A stretch of DNA of 64,000 bases from Armatimonadota bacterium (GTDB lineage Bacteria > Armatimonadota > Zipacnadia > JAUWAU01). The first letter of the stretch is position 1. Every line of letters starts with the position of its first letter. The translations under genes and the position numbers were made by a program. The notes beneath the pieces were generated by a model that worked only from the letters and a program-made list of their open reading frames with translations, ran no database searches and was not told where the DNA came from. Of the stretch, positions 42,730 to 51,334 are shown one piece after another. Location of the stretch: contig JAUWAU010000002.1 in assembly GCA_030601885.1 (NCBI GenBank), positions 186,001 through 250,000 on the forward strand, read 5' to 3'.

Positions 42730-43119
42730 CTAGATGCCCCTCTCGGAGATCACCACGCCGAGCAACCGGAATTTGCTCCGCACCAGACGCGCGACGGCGG
42801 CGTAATGAATGCTGTTCTGCGCCAGAGCGCTCATTTCGCGCTCGATACAAACGGCGTTGCCGTCACGGCGTGGCGTCGCCCGGGTGGCCCGTGTGAGGCT
42901 GCCCCGGACGCGATCGATCCGCGCCCGTGCCGCCGTGGGCGCCGCGCGTTCCCGGTGCAGAGCGGTTCGGAGCTCAGCGGTGAAGTCCAGCTCTCGGGGG
43001 ACGAATCCGGGAGTATCGACGTTGACGATGTTATCCGCCAGAACGCGTTCTCTGGCGGCGATGAGGTCGAGGGCCTTCGATAGGCCCGCCATGGCTACGT
43101 CATGAAGCAGCCAGCTCAA
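42730..43119 (-). CDS. flgB: Proximal rod protein FlgB, first gene of the cluster
   Basis: The protein contains KALDLIAARERVLADNIVNVDTPGFVPRELDF and a C-terminal helix with SIHYAAVARLV. A TTG at 43119 with GGAGGG 9 nt upstream gives MSWLLHDVAMAGLSKALD, the length and shape of other FlgB N-termini (129 aa); the ATG at 43092 lacks a ribosome binding site. It is the promoter-proximal gene of the flagellar cluster. No sigma28- or sigma54-type promoter is evident upstream. Confidence 0.93.
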   Translation of the reverse strand: MSWLLHDVAMAGLSKALDLIAARERVLADNIVNVDTPGFVPRELDFTAELRTALHRERAAPTAARARIDRVRGSLTRATRATPRRDGNAVCIEREMSALAQNSIHYAAVARLVRSKFRLLGVVISERGI

Positions 43120-43248
43120 AGCGACGTTCCCTCCCCACCGACAGGGCTTTCGCACCGGCCCGGAGCCTGCGCCGGTCGCCGTCTGGTGGTTATTTCGGCG
43201 GCCTTCGCGACTGGCTTGAGGCGGGAGTGGGAAGAGAGAGAACGCCGG

Positions 43249-43344
43249 CTAGGCGCAGGCAACCCAGATGGGCGAGGACCAGGCCATCTGGCCGTTGAGC
43301 TGGCTTACTCTGAGGTAGTAGAAGTTGCGTCCCGAGGGCGGCTC
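43249..43344 (-). pseudogene. Orphan C-terminal fragment (NFYYLRVSQ...AWSSPIWV)
   Basis: A minus-strand frame ending at 43249 encodes about 31 residues including NFYYLRVSQLNGQMAWSSPIWV, which looks like the C-terminal strand pair of secreted metallohydrolase-type proteins (the FYYxRVxQxDGxxAWSSPIWV pattern; assignment from memory, uncertain). Upstream in the frame the translation becomes Arg/Pro-rich and non-protein-like. No start or body of the gene is present. It sits in the 307-bp gap between flgB and the beta-helix gene, marking a rearrangement boundary. Confidence 0.5.
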
Positions 43345-43426
43345 TTGACGGCGCCCCGTTGCCCCGCGGACCGGTGGTAAGTGTCCGGCGGCACTCGCGG
43401 CATCGACGTGCAACCGAAGTGACGGC

Positions 43427-44734
43427 CTACGTGGTGTTCCCCGCGATCGAGTTCTCAGCATCGGGCGCCAGGTTCTGCACCGCTCCGTCCACGTTCGCCG
43501 AGAGGTCGTTTCCGCTGACCGTGACGCGGTCCGCGTTCTGCCCGATGGTGACCGCATAGCGCTGCGTCTTTTTCTCCGGGCGCGTATCCGTGATGGTGTT
43601 GCCGGTGATGAGTATGTGCTTCGTGACGCCGTCTATGTAGATGCCACTGGCCGGTTCGTTCCGGCCGTTGTCGCAGATAACGTTGCCGGTGATGGTATTG
43701 TAATGGGCGGCATTCTCCTCTGTCTCCTTGCGGAAATAGATGCCGTGCGAGCCATTGCCCACGATGGAGTTGCTGCTGATGATGTTGTGCGTGTCCTGGT
43801 GGCCGATGGAGATGCCGTATCCGTCGTTGTCATAGATCACGTTGTCCGCAGCGACGCTGAACTGCACGTTGTAGCAGAAAAACAACCCGACCCGGACGTT
43901 ATGGTGGATGGTGTTGGCTCGCATGATGCAGTGGGTGACACCCGTTCCCGGATGGAGCCCGAAGCCGCGGTTGCCGTAGGCTTCGCAGCGTTCAACGGTG
44001 ATGGCTTTGCCCCGCTGAAAGCTGATCCCGTCGCCGTTGTAGTTGCGGGCGATGCAGTCTACCACGGAGCAGTTGGTGCACGTGTAGAGGTTGATGCAGC
44101 CGCCGCGGCAGCCGTCCAGACGCTCGTTTGCCTCCGCGTTGCCATCCAGCGCGATGTTTTCTATACGCACGCGCTCCTGTGTATAGGCAGCGAGCAGCGG
44201 AAACGTATTCTGCACGAAACTGCCGTTGTCCGCTTTGTAATCGCGCTCCAAGGGCTCATCGAGGGTGAAACACGTGCCATCGATCGCAGTGATGCTGCGC
44301 ACCGCCAGCGCCCAGCCGCTGCGGTTGCTTTTGTCCCCGATGGTGACCCCCATCCCCGCTGCGAAGCCCGATGCGTCCTCGACCGTGATTCTCGTATCGC
44401 CGCTGTCGGCGTCTCGGGCCAGAGCCGTCTTGCAGCCGTCGCATTTGCGCAGCACCGTCGCGACACCCTCGCCCCGGAGCGTGACCCCACTCGCGAGTCG
44501 TACCTGATCGCGCATGACGTACGTGCCGCGCTTGATGAAGACCACTCCGCCCCCCTGCTTGGCAGCGCGATTGACGGCCCTCTGGATGACATCGTTCGTT
44601 GTGCCCACGAAGTCGCCCCCGTCTTGGCCCACGAGGACGGCATATCGCGCCTGAGCCTTGGCGCCGCCCGATGCCGCCAGCATACACAGCAGGGGAACGA
44701 GAAGACACAGCGCACTTGCAGCGATACCTTTCAC
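43427..44734 (-). CDS. Secreted right-handed beta-helix protein
   Basis: The 435-aa protein has a signal peptide (to about residue 28), a pectate-lyase-3-like opening (TTNDVIQRAVNRAAKQGGGVVFIKRGTYVM, GVTLRGEGVATVL) and many parallel beta-helix coils with Asn ladders (ISSNSIVGNGSHGIYF, ITGNVICDNGRN, ITGNTITDTR). A cysteine-rich GCRGGCINLYTCTNCSVVDC coil is unusual. It is probably a polysaccharide lyase/epimerase-like surface protein; no catalytic residues can be assigned. A GTG start at 44734 with GGAG 9 nt upstream. Confidence 0.8.
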   Translation of the reverse strand: MKGIAASALCLLVPLLCMLAASGGAKAQARYAVLVGQDGGDFVGTTNDVIQRAVNRAAKQGGGVVFIKRGTYVMRDQVRLASGVTLRGEGVATVLRKCDGCKTALARDADSGDTRITVEDASGFAAGMGVTIGDKSNRSGWALAVRSITAIDGTCFTLDEPLERDYKADNGSFVQNTFPLLAAYTQERVRIENIALDGNAEANERLDGCRGGCINLYTCTNCSVVDCIARNYNGDGISFQRGKAITVERCEAYGNRGFGLHPGTGVTHCIMRANTIHHNVRVGLFFCYNVQFSVAADNVIYDNDGYGISIGHQDTHNIISSNSIVGNGSHGIYFRKETEENAAHYNTITGNVICDNGRNEPASGIYIDGVTKHILITGNTITDTRPEKKTQRYAVTIGQNADRVTVSGNDLSANVDGAVQNLAPDAENSIAGNTT

Positions 44735-44767
44735 ATGTATCAGCTCCAGCGGCGGGCCGCGGCGCCT

Positions 44768-45634
44768 TCACACATCGGCGAGCGACACGCTCGCACCATG
44801 GCGCTCCCGCGACAGTTTCGCTGCCGTGAGCGTGCGGATGATCTCCAAGGTGTGCTCCAGCGGGATGGGCTCGACGCCGGTGCGACACGTCTCGATGAAG
44901 CGCTCCAGTTGGCGGCGATAGTAGGCCACGTCGGCCACAGAGGTGTGGCGTTCGCCCTTTTCGCCGAAGATGCTGCAGTGGAAGCCGATCTCGACGTCGC
45001 GCAGGAGCGAGAGGAATGCCGTCTTGCCGTCCGCCCAGCGCAGGGCCATCAGATCCCGGTGTTCGTCCGCGGCGTTGGTCACCGCAACGATGCCTGGACC
45101 GAGCATCGCGTGAGCCATCTCGACGAGGTGCACGCCGTAGAAGAACAGCTCGCCGGGCCCGGAGCAGTGGCAGTGGGCGATGGAGCCGAGCCGCGCCATC
45201 TCAGATTGCATCTCCGCCAGCTCTACCGAGTAGCGCAGGGAAGAACACGACATCAGCGGGGCGCCGCTCCTGCGGGCCGCGCGCACCATCTCTTCGCTGT
45301 CCGCCATCGTGTGCGCAAACGGCTTGTCAACGAACGTCGGCTTCCCCGCTTCGAGGAACGGCAGCGCCTGCCGGCAGTGAAGATCGCCATTGCGCGCCAG
45401 GATCATGGCCGCGTCCACGTGTGGCAGCATCTCCGCGGGCTCCTCGTACACCTCTTCGATGCCGTAGCCCCCCTGCAGCTCCTGCATCCGCTCAAGCGGA
45501 TTCTCGTGCGGACACACCGCCGTGACCCTGGCACCCTCGACCCGCATGCCGTTGAAGCCCTGTTCCGCGTTCAGCAGCTTGCAGTATGCATCCACGTGTG
45601 TTGATTCCAGCGATACGAGACCTATCTTCAGCAT
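44768..45634 (-). CDS. Gfo/Idh/MocA-family oxidoreductase
   Basis: The 288-aa protein has an N-terminal Rossmann-like fold (IGLVSLESTHVDAYCKLL, a variant without the usual GxGxxG), DAAMILARNGDLHCRQALPFLEAGKPTFVDKPFAHT with the KP motif that carries the catalytic Lys of the family, and a C-terminal alpha/beta domain. It is shorter than typical members (330-400 aa). The SLESTHVDAY start is found in environmental homologues. NAD(P)-dependent sugar oxidation is the family role; the substrate is unknown. Confidence 0.75.
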   Translation of the reverse strand: MLKIGLVSLESTHVDAYCKLLNAEQGFNGMRVEGARVTAVCPHENPLERMQELQGGYGIEEVYEEPAEMLPHVDAAMILARNGDLHCRQALPFLEAGKPTFVDKPFAHTMADSEEMVRAARRSGAPLMSCSSLRYSVELAEMQSEMARLGSIAHCHCSGPGELFFYGVHLVEMAHAMLGPGIVAVTNAADEHRDLMALRWADGKTAFLSLLRDVEIGFHCSIFGEKGERHTSVADVAYYRRQLERFIETCRTGVEPIPLEHTLEIIRTLTAAKLSRERHGASVSLADV

Positions 45635-45684
45635 TTCTCGGTACGCTCCCAGCGCCGCGGCGGTGTGGGTGCGGCGTCGCTCGC

Positions 45685-46713
45685 CTATTCTCCGCCCAAC
45701 TCACTGACGAACTCCCGGGCCGAGCGCGCCTGATCGCCGTCCGGCGCAACCTCCAAATATCGCTTGAACGCGGCCACGGCGGCCGCCTTTTCATCACGGC
45801 TCCGATGGATCACGCCCATGCCGAAGTGCGGGAATGGCTCGTCAGGATCCAACTCAATGGCCTTGTCGTAGCAGCGCTCGGCCCGCCGGTGATCCCCGAG
45901 CTTGTGGTGCAGTGTCCCGAGCGTCTCGAAGGTCTCTGCATGGTCGGGTTCGATGCGGCTGGCCCGTTCGAGCCATCGGATGGCCTCGTGGAAGTCGCGC
46001 CTCACGACGTGGGCGGCGGCAAGGTTGCGCATCGTCGGCGCGTCGGCGTCCTTCTCCGCTGCCACATGCTTCAGCTCGATGAGGGACAGCGCCTCCCGGG
46101 CTGCCCGGTGGATCGCACGATGCCGGCTGGCTTGGGCGGCGCCAATGGCGGCGACGGCTCTGGGGCCCCCGATCTTGCTGAGGGCCTCGGCAGCCATCGC
46201 CCCTATGGCAATCCGTGCACGGAGGCCGGGGAGCCAGCGGGCGATGCTCCCCTCCTTGAGAATCTCTATCAGCGTAGCCACCGCGCTCTCGCCTCGGCTG
46301 GCGCCCAGCGCCTCGACGGCCGCTCCTCGAACGATGGTACTCTTGTCACTGGTGGCGGCCTTCGAGAGCGCAGAGATGACCTCAGACCCAGCACGACTGC
46401 CGAGGGCCGTGGCCGCCGTGGAGCGAACGTCGGCGTCCTTATCGTCCGCGAGGGCCTTGCACAGCGCCTTGGCGGCGGGCCGGGTGGTGAGCTCCGACAA
46501 TGCCATCGCAGCTCCCAGGCGCTCCCCGGGGGAGTCGGCACTGAGCGCGCGCCGTAGGGGCCCCAATTGGGGGTTCTTGAGCAACTCGCGAGCGGTGCGC
46601 AGCGCTGTAATCCACTTGTATCGATGCGCCGCGGCTGAGAGCACCACATGCAGCAGCGTGGCGATCACCACAACGGCAACGACGATGGAGGCGATGAGGA
46701 GGTCGAGGTCCAT
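45685..46713 (-). CDS. Membrane-anchored HEAT-repeat / TPR protein
   Basis: The 342-aa protein has one N-terminal membrane helix (LLIASIVVAVVVIATLLHVVL), about four HEAT-like repeats (GAAMALSELTTRPAAKALCKAL, RGAAVEALGASRGESAVATL, AAEALSKIGGPRAVAAIG; residues 55-215) and about three TPRs (residues 225-330; FHEAIRWLERASRIEPDHAE, HRRAERCYDKAIELDPDEP). It is a cytoplasm- or periplasm-facing protein-interaction scaffold with no visible enzyme domain. It is followed by the Gfo/Idh gene after 50 bp. Confidence 0.8.
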   Translation of the reverse strand: MDLDLLIASIVVAVVVIATLLHVVLSAAAHRYKWITALRTARELLKNPQLGPLRRALSADSPGERLGAAMALSELTTRPAAKALCKALADDKDADVRSTAATALGSRAGSEVISALSKAATSDKSTIVRGAAVEALGASRGESAVATLIEILKEGSIARWLPGLRARIAIGAMAAEALSKIGGPRAVAAIGAAQASRHRAIHRAAREALSLIELKHVAAEKDADAPTMRNLAAAHVVRRDFHEAIRWLERASRIEPDHAETFETLGTLHHKLGDHRRAERCYDKAIELDPDEPFPHFGMGVIHRSRDEKAAAVAAFKRYLEVAPDGDQARSAREFVSELGGE

Positions 46714-46853
46714 TGCTGTCTCAAACTTCGACGCGGATATCCCAGCATCCTGCGCGATATTCGGCAGTCGCGGGACTCTCCCCGTCGGTGCGCCTGGCTC
46801 TCACCACCCGCGAGCCCCCGATGGCTCATCACGCTCCACAGTGACAAAACGGA

Positions 46854-46887
46854 GCCGGGGACGACCGCTGCGCGGAACGTCCCCGGC
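46854..46887 (-). terminator. Rho-independent terminator after the lipoprotein gene
   Basis: GCCGGGGACG and CGTCCCCGGC form a perfect 10-bp stem with a 14-nt loop, 29 nt past the lipoprotein stop on the minus strand, followed by TCCGTTTTGTC. This ends the transcript of the lipoprotein and possibly of the upstream subtilases. Confidence 0.75.
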
Positions 46888-46916
46888 ATAGAGTCCGTCA
46901 AAAGAGTACGATCAGC

Positions 46917-48011
46917 TCAGAAGGCGGGCGGCGGCGGGCCCACGACGCCGTGCACGCTCAGGACAAGCGCCGATGTTGGGGCACTGGTCGCACCCAGAGC
47001 GTCCGTGGCCGTCAGGTACACATCGTACTGCTCGGCGGGCTGATCGCCGGTCGGCCCAACCGAGGTGCTATTCGCCGGAACAGAGTACGTCGTCTGGTAG
47101 TGGCCGAACCTCGCGTCCCCCGTCGTGACGAGCGGAACGAGTATTGTGATAGTTGCCCCCGTGCCTCGAGACCGGACGGTGGCCACGATATCAGCCACGC
47201 CGTCGTAGCCCGCCGGCGCGGGCGACTGGCCGGGCGGCTCAGGATCGAGAACGGGGCCGGGCGGCGTGCCGCGGTCGGCGATCTGGTCGCCGTCTTCCAC
47301 CTGGGCGCTCATGCTCACTGTGCCCCCATTGTGCCCCAGCGTAAGCGGGGAGAGAACGAAGTTCGTCAGCACCGGTGGCCCAGCGGGGTCAGCCGTCACG
47401 GGCACTGCGTCGGTCGCCAGGCCGGCCGTCGCCATGACCTGGCCGGTCAAGGGCATCGTTGTTGTATTGCGCGCCGTCAGCACGCCAAGACGGGTGATCT
47501 CTCCGATGTTGTTGGTCACCGTCCAGGTGGGGTGAATGGGCAAGGTATTGCCATTGGCGTCCTTGACGACGGCGTCAAACTGGCGCGAGACGCTTGTCTG
47601 CACCGTCATGTTGCGCGGCGATATCGTAACTTGCGCCGGGTCCGCCACACCGGCGGGCACGAGCCCGACCTGCACCTGTGTCACCTGCCCCACGGTGCAC
47701 TGAACGCCAACCAGCGTCTGCTTGTAGGCGGCGCGCGCCGGTCCCGTCACTTGGAGCGTAAGAAGCCCGCCAGGCAGTTGGCCCAGAGTGAAATTGCCTG
47801 CCGCGTCGGCAGTAGTGGAGCGCCCGGTGCTCATCTCCGTCACCACGGCGCGGCCCACGGCCACCGTCGGGCTTGCAGCATCATAACACTGTCCCTCCAC
47901 CGTAGCGAAGCGGGCCGCCGCGCCGCCGCCGCCACCACCGCATCCCCAAATCGCAGTGAGAAGCAGAAGGATGGCTGCACCTGTCCCCACACGCATATAC
48001 CGATTTATCAT
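46917..48011 (-). CDS. Lipoprotein with carboxypeptidase-regulatory-like and Ig-like domains
   Basis: The 364-aa protein has a lipoprotein signal peptide ending at a lipobox (TAIWGC, Cys24) followed by a Gly run. A carboxypeptidase-regulatory-like beta domain (residues 35-110) and bacterial Ig-like (Big-2-type) domains follow (ISPRNMTVQTSVSRQFDAVVKDANGNTLP, WTVTNNIGEIT, VLTARN). The ATG at 48011 is chosen because it opens the lipoprotein signal. It is likely anchored at the cell surface and may form a unit with the subtilases upstream. Confidence 0.75.
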   Translation of the reverse strand: MINRYMRVGTGAAILLLLTAIWGCGGGGGGAAARFATVEGQCYDAASPTVAVGRAVVTEMSTGRSTTADAAGNFTLGQLPGGLLTLQVTGPARAAYKQTLVGVQCTVGQVTQVQVGLVPAGVADPAQVTISPRNMTVQTSVSRQFDAVVKDANGNTLPIHPTWTVTNNIGEITRLGVLTARNTTTMPLTGQVMATAGLATDAVPVTADPAGPPVLTNFVLSPLTLGHNGGTVSMSAQVEDGDQIADRGTPPGPVLDPEPPGQSPAPAGYDGVADIVATVRSRGTGATITILVPLVTTGDARFGHYQTTYSVPANSTSVGPTGDQPAEQYDVYLTATDALGATSAPTSALVLSVHGVVGPPPPAF

Positions 48012-48108
48012 CTCGCTCAGCCCTTTCGCCGACTCTACAGAGGCGAGTGAATTCGCAGGGCTCGGCCCCACGGGTCGATACACCACTGCAGCTCCGCATA
48101 CGGCCACA

Positions 48109-51100
48109 TCATCGCCCAACATATACATGCGTGACGGCTGTGCCAGATTGCCCCTCGTCGGTGGCGGCCCGAACGCGCACCAGATACACGCCGGGCGGGG
48201 CCCGCCCGCCCGCCTCGGTCCGCCCGTCCCACACCAGGGCCGTGCGTCCGCCTGGCAGCAGCTCACTTCGCGAGACCGTGCGCACGGGCCTGCCGGCAAC
48301 GTTGAAGATTTCCACGTCCACGGCCGCCGAGCGAGAGAGCTGAAAACTGATCTCGGTTCCGGTCCCACGCATCGGCACTGCTACGACTCCAGCAATGCTC
48401 AAGGCTCCGTGGATCCGCGGCGACACGGTGAGGACGAATCGGCGGCGACTGGGAGCAGAGCCGCTGCTGTACGTGTAGACACGGCGTGCTCTGAGGAACT
48501 GTCGTCGCCCGCTATCCAGGTCGGTCAGCATGACCTGGTACTGCCGCGGCAGAGCGGACAAGTCCGGACACGACACCTCAACTTGCGCCATCGGCACGGT
48601 GCACTCCACCACGAAGGGCCACTCGACCTCGGTTGCTGAGCCGGCGCTGAAGTACGACGCGAGACGTGCGGCACCGCGTCGGCCGCCTCCGGCAGCGACG
48701 CCTAAGTCATCGGGGCCGAGGAAATACAGACTCACATACGGCCCGGGCGGGGGCGGCGGCTCCGGTATGGCACTGGCAGTACCGGTTCCGCGGCGCTGCC
48801 CGAAGAAGTTGTAGCTGTCCATGCGCCCTCCGGCACGCGCGACGAGCTGCGCCTGCCAATCACCGTCGGCCGCTGTCGTGGCCAGGCTCCGCGAGGCGCT
48901 CCTGAACGCGGCGGCAGCGCCCGGTCGCGGGATCTTCAGACCGGCCTCCTCGAATGCCAGCATCCAGAATGCCGCACTGGTGGGAATCTCAGTGGCGGCA
49001 CCGTCCAGGAGCTCGTTCAGCGGCACGTACTCGGAGGCCTGAGCATCATAGAGCCAGCCCGACGGGTTGATCACGCCGAGCAGCGCTGCATCGGTCAGGG
49101 TTCGTTCCTGTCCCCCGGTTACAACTCGCAGCCCGGTGAAATCCACCGGTCCATCGAAGGGATTGCCGACCTGGTTCCACCCCGGCACGAGCGGCGTCAC
49201 ATAGGGCCCGGGCGAGGCCGCAAAGCCGGTTGGCTCCACCACCGCCGGCGCCGGCAGCCTGAGCCAGTAGCCAACGCCGAGCTGTATCTGCAGAAACGGA
49301 TCTGCGGGGCTCTCGGCCAGCAGCCGATAGCCATCCGCAGCCGGATCGTATCGGGCCCAATCCAAGCTCTCGGGCGGCTGAGCCCCAAACAGAGCCGCCG
49401 GATCCTGGTCCGCAGGCTGCACGAATAGACCGATAAAGGAAAAACCGCCCGGGAAGCCCACTATGGTGCTTGCGCTATTATCCACCGATCGCACCGGCCC
49501 GACGACGCCGGAGTCCGTGTGCTGATCGTCCTCGAGAGTGCGGACGACGTAGAAGTAATCCACGCCGTCAGTGGTGGCGTCTTCGAACTGCTCCGTTCCC
49601 GGGCTGACGGCGCCGCGGGATTCGAACGGGCCACCCGGAGCCGTGGCGCGGCGGATGTCGTACCCCGTCACGTCCCCCTGGCCGCCCCCATCGTCAGACG
49701 ATTTCCGCCAAGTGACGGCCAGGCTTCCCCCGGTGTCGAAGGGTGTGTCGGCAGCCACGAGGTCCGTCACGGCGCCTGGAGGTGTGTCCAGACTCCTGAG
49801 AGCCGCCTCGCAGTTAATGCGCCCCGTACCCAGCTTCCCGGCGAAATTCGGGTTGAGTCCGTCAATGTCATCGGCGGTGTTTCGGATCGTGGCAATGAGC
49901 TGATCAGGGGTGAGTGTGGGATCGGCTGCCAGCAGCAGGCCCGCCAGGCCACTGGTCTGCGCCGTCGAGAAGGACGTGCCGTCGATGGCGCCATAGAAAT
50001 CCTGCAGGTTGGGGAAGGCGGGGTTCTGATACAGCGTGCCGAAGATGTTCACGCCGGGCGCCACCACATCGACGAAGCTCGCCCCCGACGAGTCGAAGGC
50101 GGCAAAGCTGGCTTTCACATCTGAATTGTTCGTTGCCGTGAGTCCCAGCACGAAGTTGTCGCCGGCGTTTGGGCCGTCGTTACAGATCGGGGACTGCCAT
50201 GTTGACCGGTTGGTCGTGTACTCCTCGCTGGAATTCCCCGCCGCGGTCACGATGAGAATGCCCTCGCTGTGGGCTCTCTCCACGGCAGGCGTGAACGAGG
50301 AGTCGAAGAAGTCCGTTCCCAGGCTCAGATTGATGATGTCGGCGCCCTTGTCAATGGCGTATTCCATCCCGTCGATAACGGTTGACACGGGAGTACCGCC
50401 GTCGTCTGGGAATATCTGGATGGGCATGATGGTGGCGCCCCAGTCCACGCCAGCAACACCCACACCGTTGTTCCCAATGGCCGCCGCCGTGCCGGCCACC
50501 AGAGTTCCGTGGGTCACTTGGTCGTCCGGCGTGCCATCGCTATCATTGTCATTGCCGTCGGGATCCGGGTTCGGATCGGTCCGATCGGGGCTTCCCGGAC
50601 TGAAGTCCCAGCCGTGCACATCGTCCACGAAGCCGTTCCCGTCGTCATCGAGGCCGTTGCCGGGGACCTCTCCCGGATTGGTCCATATCTTCCCGGCCAG
50701 ATCGGGGTGATCCAGATCCACGCCCCCGTCCACGACAGCGATGACCACGTTGGAGCTGCCCTGTTCTGTGTCCCACGCCTGCCGGGATCGGATCGGTGTG
50801 AAGTGTCCCTGTCGAAACAATAGAGGATCGTTCGGATCGAATCGCAAATGGCATATCCGATCCGGACCCGCATGTCGCACAAAGGGCAGCGCGCGGCATG
50901 CCGCGGCCGCCGCCGCCAGATCCGCGCTCTCACTAAGCTCGACGACGGCCATCCCGACGCGCGGCAGCACCCGGGCGAGCCGGCCACCGGCCCTCCGGGC
51001 AGCGCGCTCGAAGTCGGCCACGGACGTCCCGGGCGACCCGACCACGAGGATGCGCCCGGCGAGGGCGAGATCGCGCCGCAGCATCATTCGACCCCGTGCA

Positions 51101-51243
51101 TCCCTCACCCACCTCACCCGGGGCGTAACCGCAATCGTCCTCCGTCCGCCGGCATACACCCTCCGGCCTTGGAGCTCATTGCCCTGAGTCAGCGTCGCAC
51201 ACAGTAGGCCGATAATGGCAAGCGACAGCCGCTGTTGTACCAT
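48109..51243 (-). CDS. Secreted S8 subtilase with C-terminal FlgD-Ig-like domain (paralogue A)
   Basis: The 1044-aa protein has a signal peptide, a prodomain (about 25-150) and an S8 catalytic domain with Asp172 (VVIAVVDGGVDLDHP), His245 (THGTLVAGT) and Ser424 (DGTSFSTAQ). The Ser motif is FSTAQ rather than the usual MAxPH. EF-hand-like Ca-binding loops (GNGLDDDGNGFVDDV, PDPDGNDNDSDGTPDD) follow the Asp region. Fibronectin-III-like and beta-sandwich domains end in a FlgD-Ig-like domain (VEIFNVAGRPVRTVS, VYLVRVRA). The start at 51243 has no clear ribosome binding site. Confidence 0.85.
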   Translation of the reverse strand: MVQQRLSLAIIGLLCATLTQGNELQGRRVYAGGRRTIAVTPRVRWVRDARGRMMLRRDLALAGRILVVGSPGTSVADFERAARRAGGRLARVLPRVGMAVVELSESADLAAAAAACRALPFVRHAGPDRICHLRFDPNDPLLFRQGHFTPIRSRQAWDTEQGSSNVVIAVVDGGVDLDHPDLAGKIWTNPGEVPGNGLDDDGNGFVDDVHGWDFSPGSPDRTDPNPDPDGNDNDSDGTPDDQVTHGTLVAGTAAAIGNNGVGVAGVDWGATIMPIQIFPDDGGTPVSTVIDGMEYAIDKGADIINLSLGTDFFDSSFTPAVERAHSEGILIVTAAGNSSEEYTTNRSTWQSPICNDGPNAGDNFVLGLTATNNSDVKASFAAFDSSGASFVDVVAPGVNIFGTLYQNPAFPNLQDFYGAIDGTSFSTAQTSGLAGLLLAADPTLTPDQLIATIRNTADDIDGLNPNFAGKLGTGRINCEAALRSLDTPPGAVTDLVAADTPFDTGGSLAVTWRKSSDDGGGQGDVTGYDIRRATAPGGPFESRGAVSPGTEQFEDATTDGVDYFYVVRTLEDDQHTDSGVVGPVRSVDNSASTIVGFPGGFSFIGLFVQPADQDPAALFGAQPPESLDWARYDPAADGYRLLAESPADPFLQIQLGVGYWLRLPAPAVVEPTGFAASPGPYVTPLVPGWNQVGNPFDGPVDFTGLRVVTGGQERTLTDAALLGVINPSGWLYDAQASEYVPLNELLDGAATEIPTSAAFWMLAFEEAGLKIPRPGAAAAFRSASRSLATTAADGDWQAQLVARAGGRMDSYNFFGQRRGTGTASAIPEPPPPPGPYVSLYFLGPDDLGVAAGGGRRGAARLASYFSAGSATEVEWPFVVECTVPMAQVEVSCPDLSALPRQYQVMLTDLDSGRRQFLRARRVYTYSSGSAPSRRRFVLTVSPRIHGALSIAGVVAVPMRGTGTEISFQLSRSAAVDVEIFNVAGRPVRTVSRSELLPGGRTALVWDGRTEAGGRAPPGVYLVRVRAATDEGQSGTAVTHVYVGR

Positions 51244-51334
51244 ATGATGCCGTCTGCAAGGAGATGTCGGCCACGCGTGACTGCCACAGCGCAGCATCCG
51301 GCCGGAGGCAGAGCTTCGGCACGCGTGCCCCCGG

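Noticed and set aside
43616..45604. 662-aa plus-strand frame
   Set aside because: It runs antisense through the beta-helix and Gfo/Idh genes. The periodic Asp/Val/Ala pattern is the complement of the beta-helix repeats.
51318..51329. GGCACGCGTGCC palindrome between the subtilase genes
   Set aside because: A 12-bp GC palindrome is expected by chance in DNA of this composition, and it has no neighbouring U-tract.
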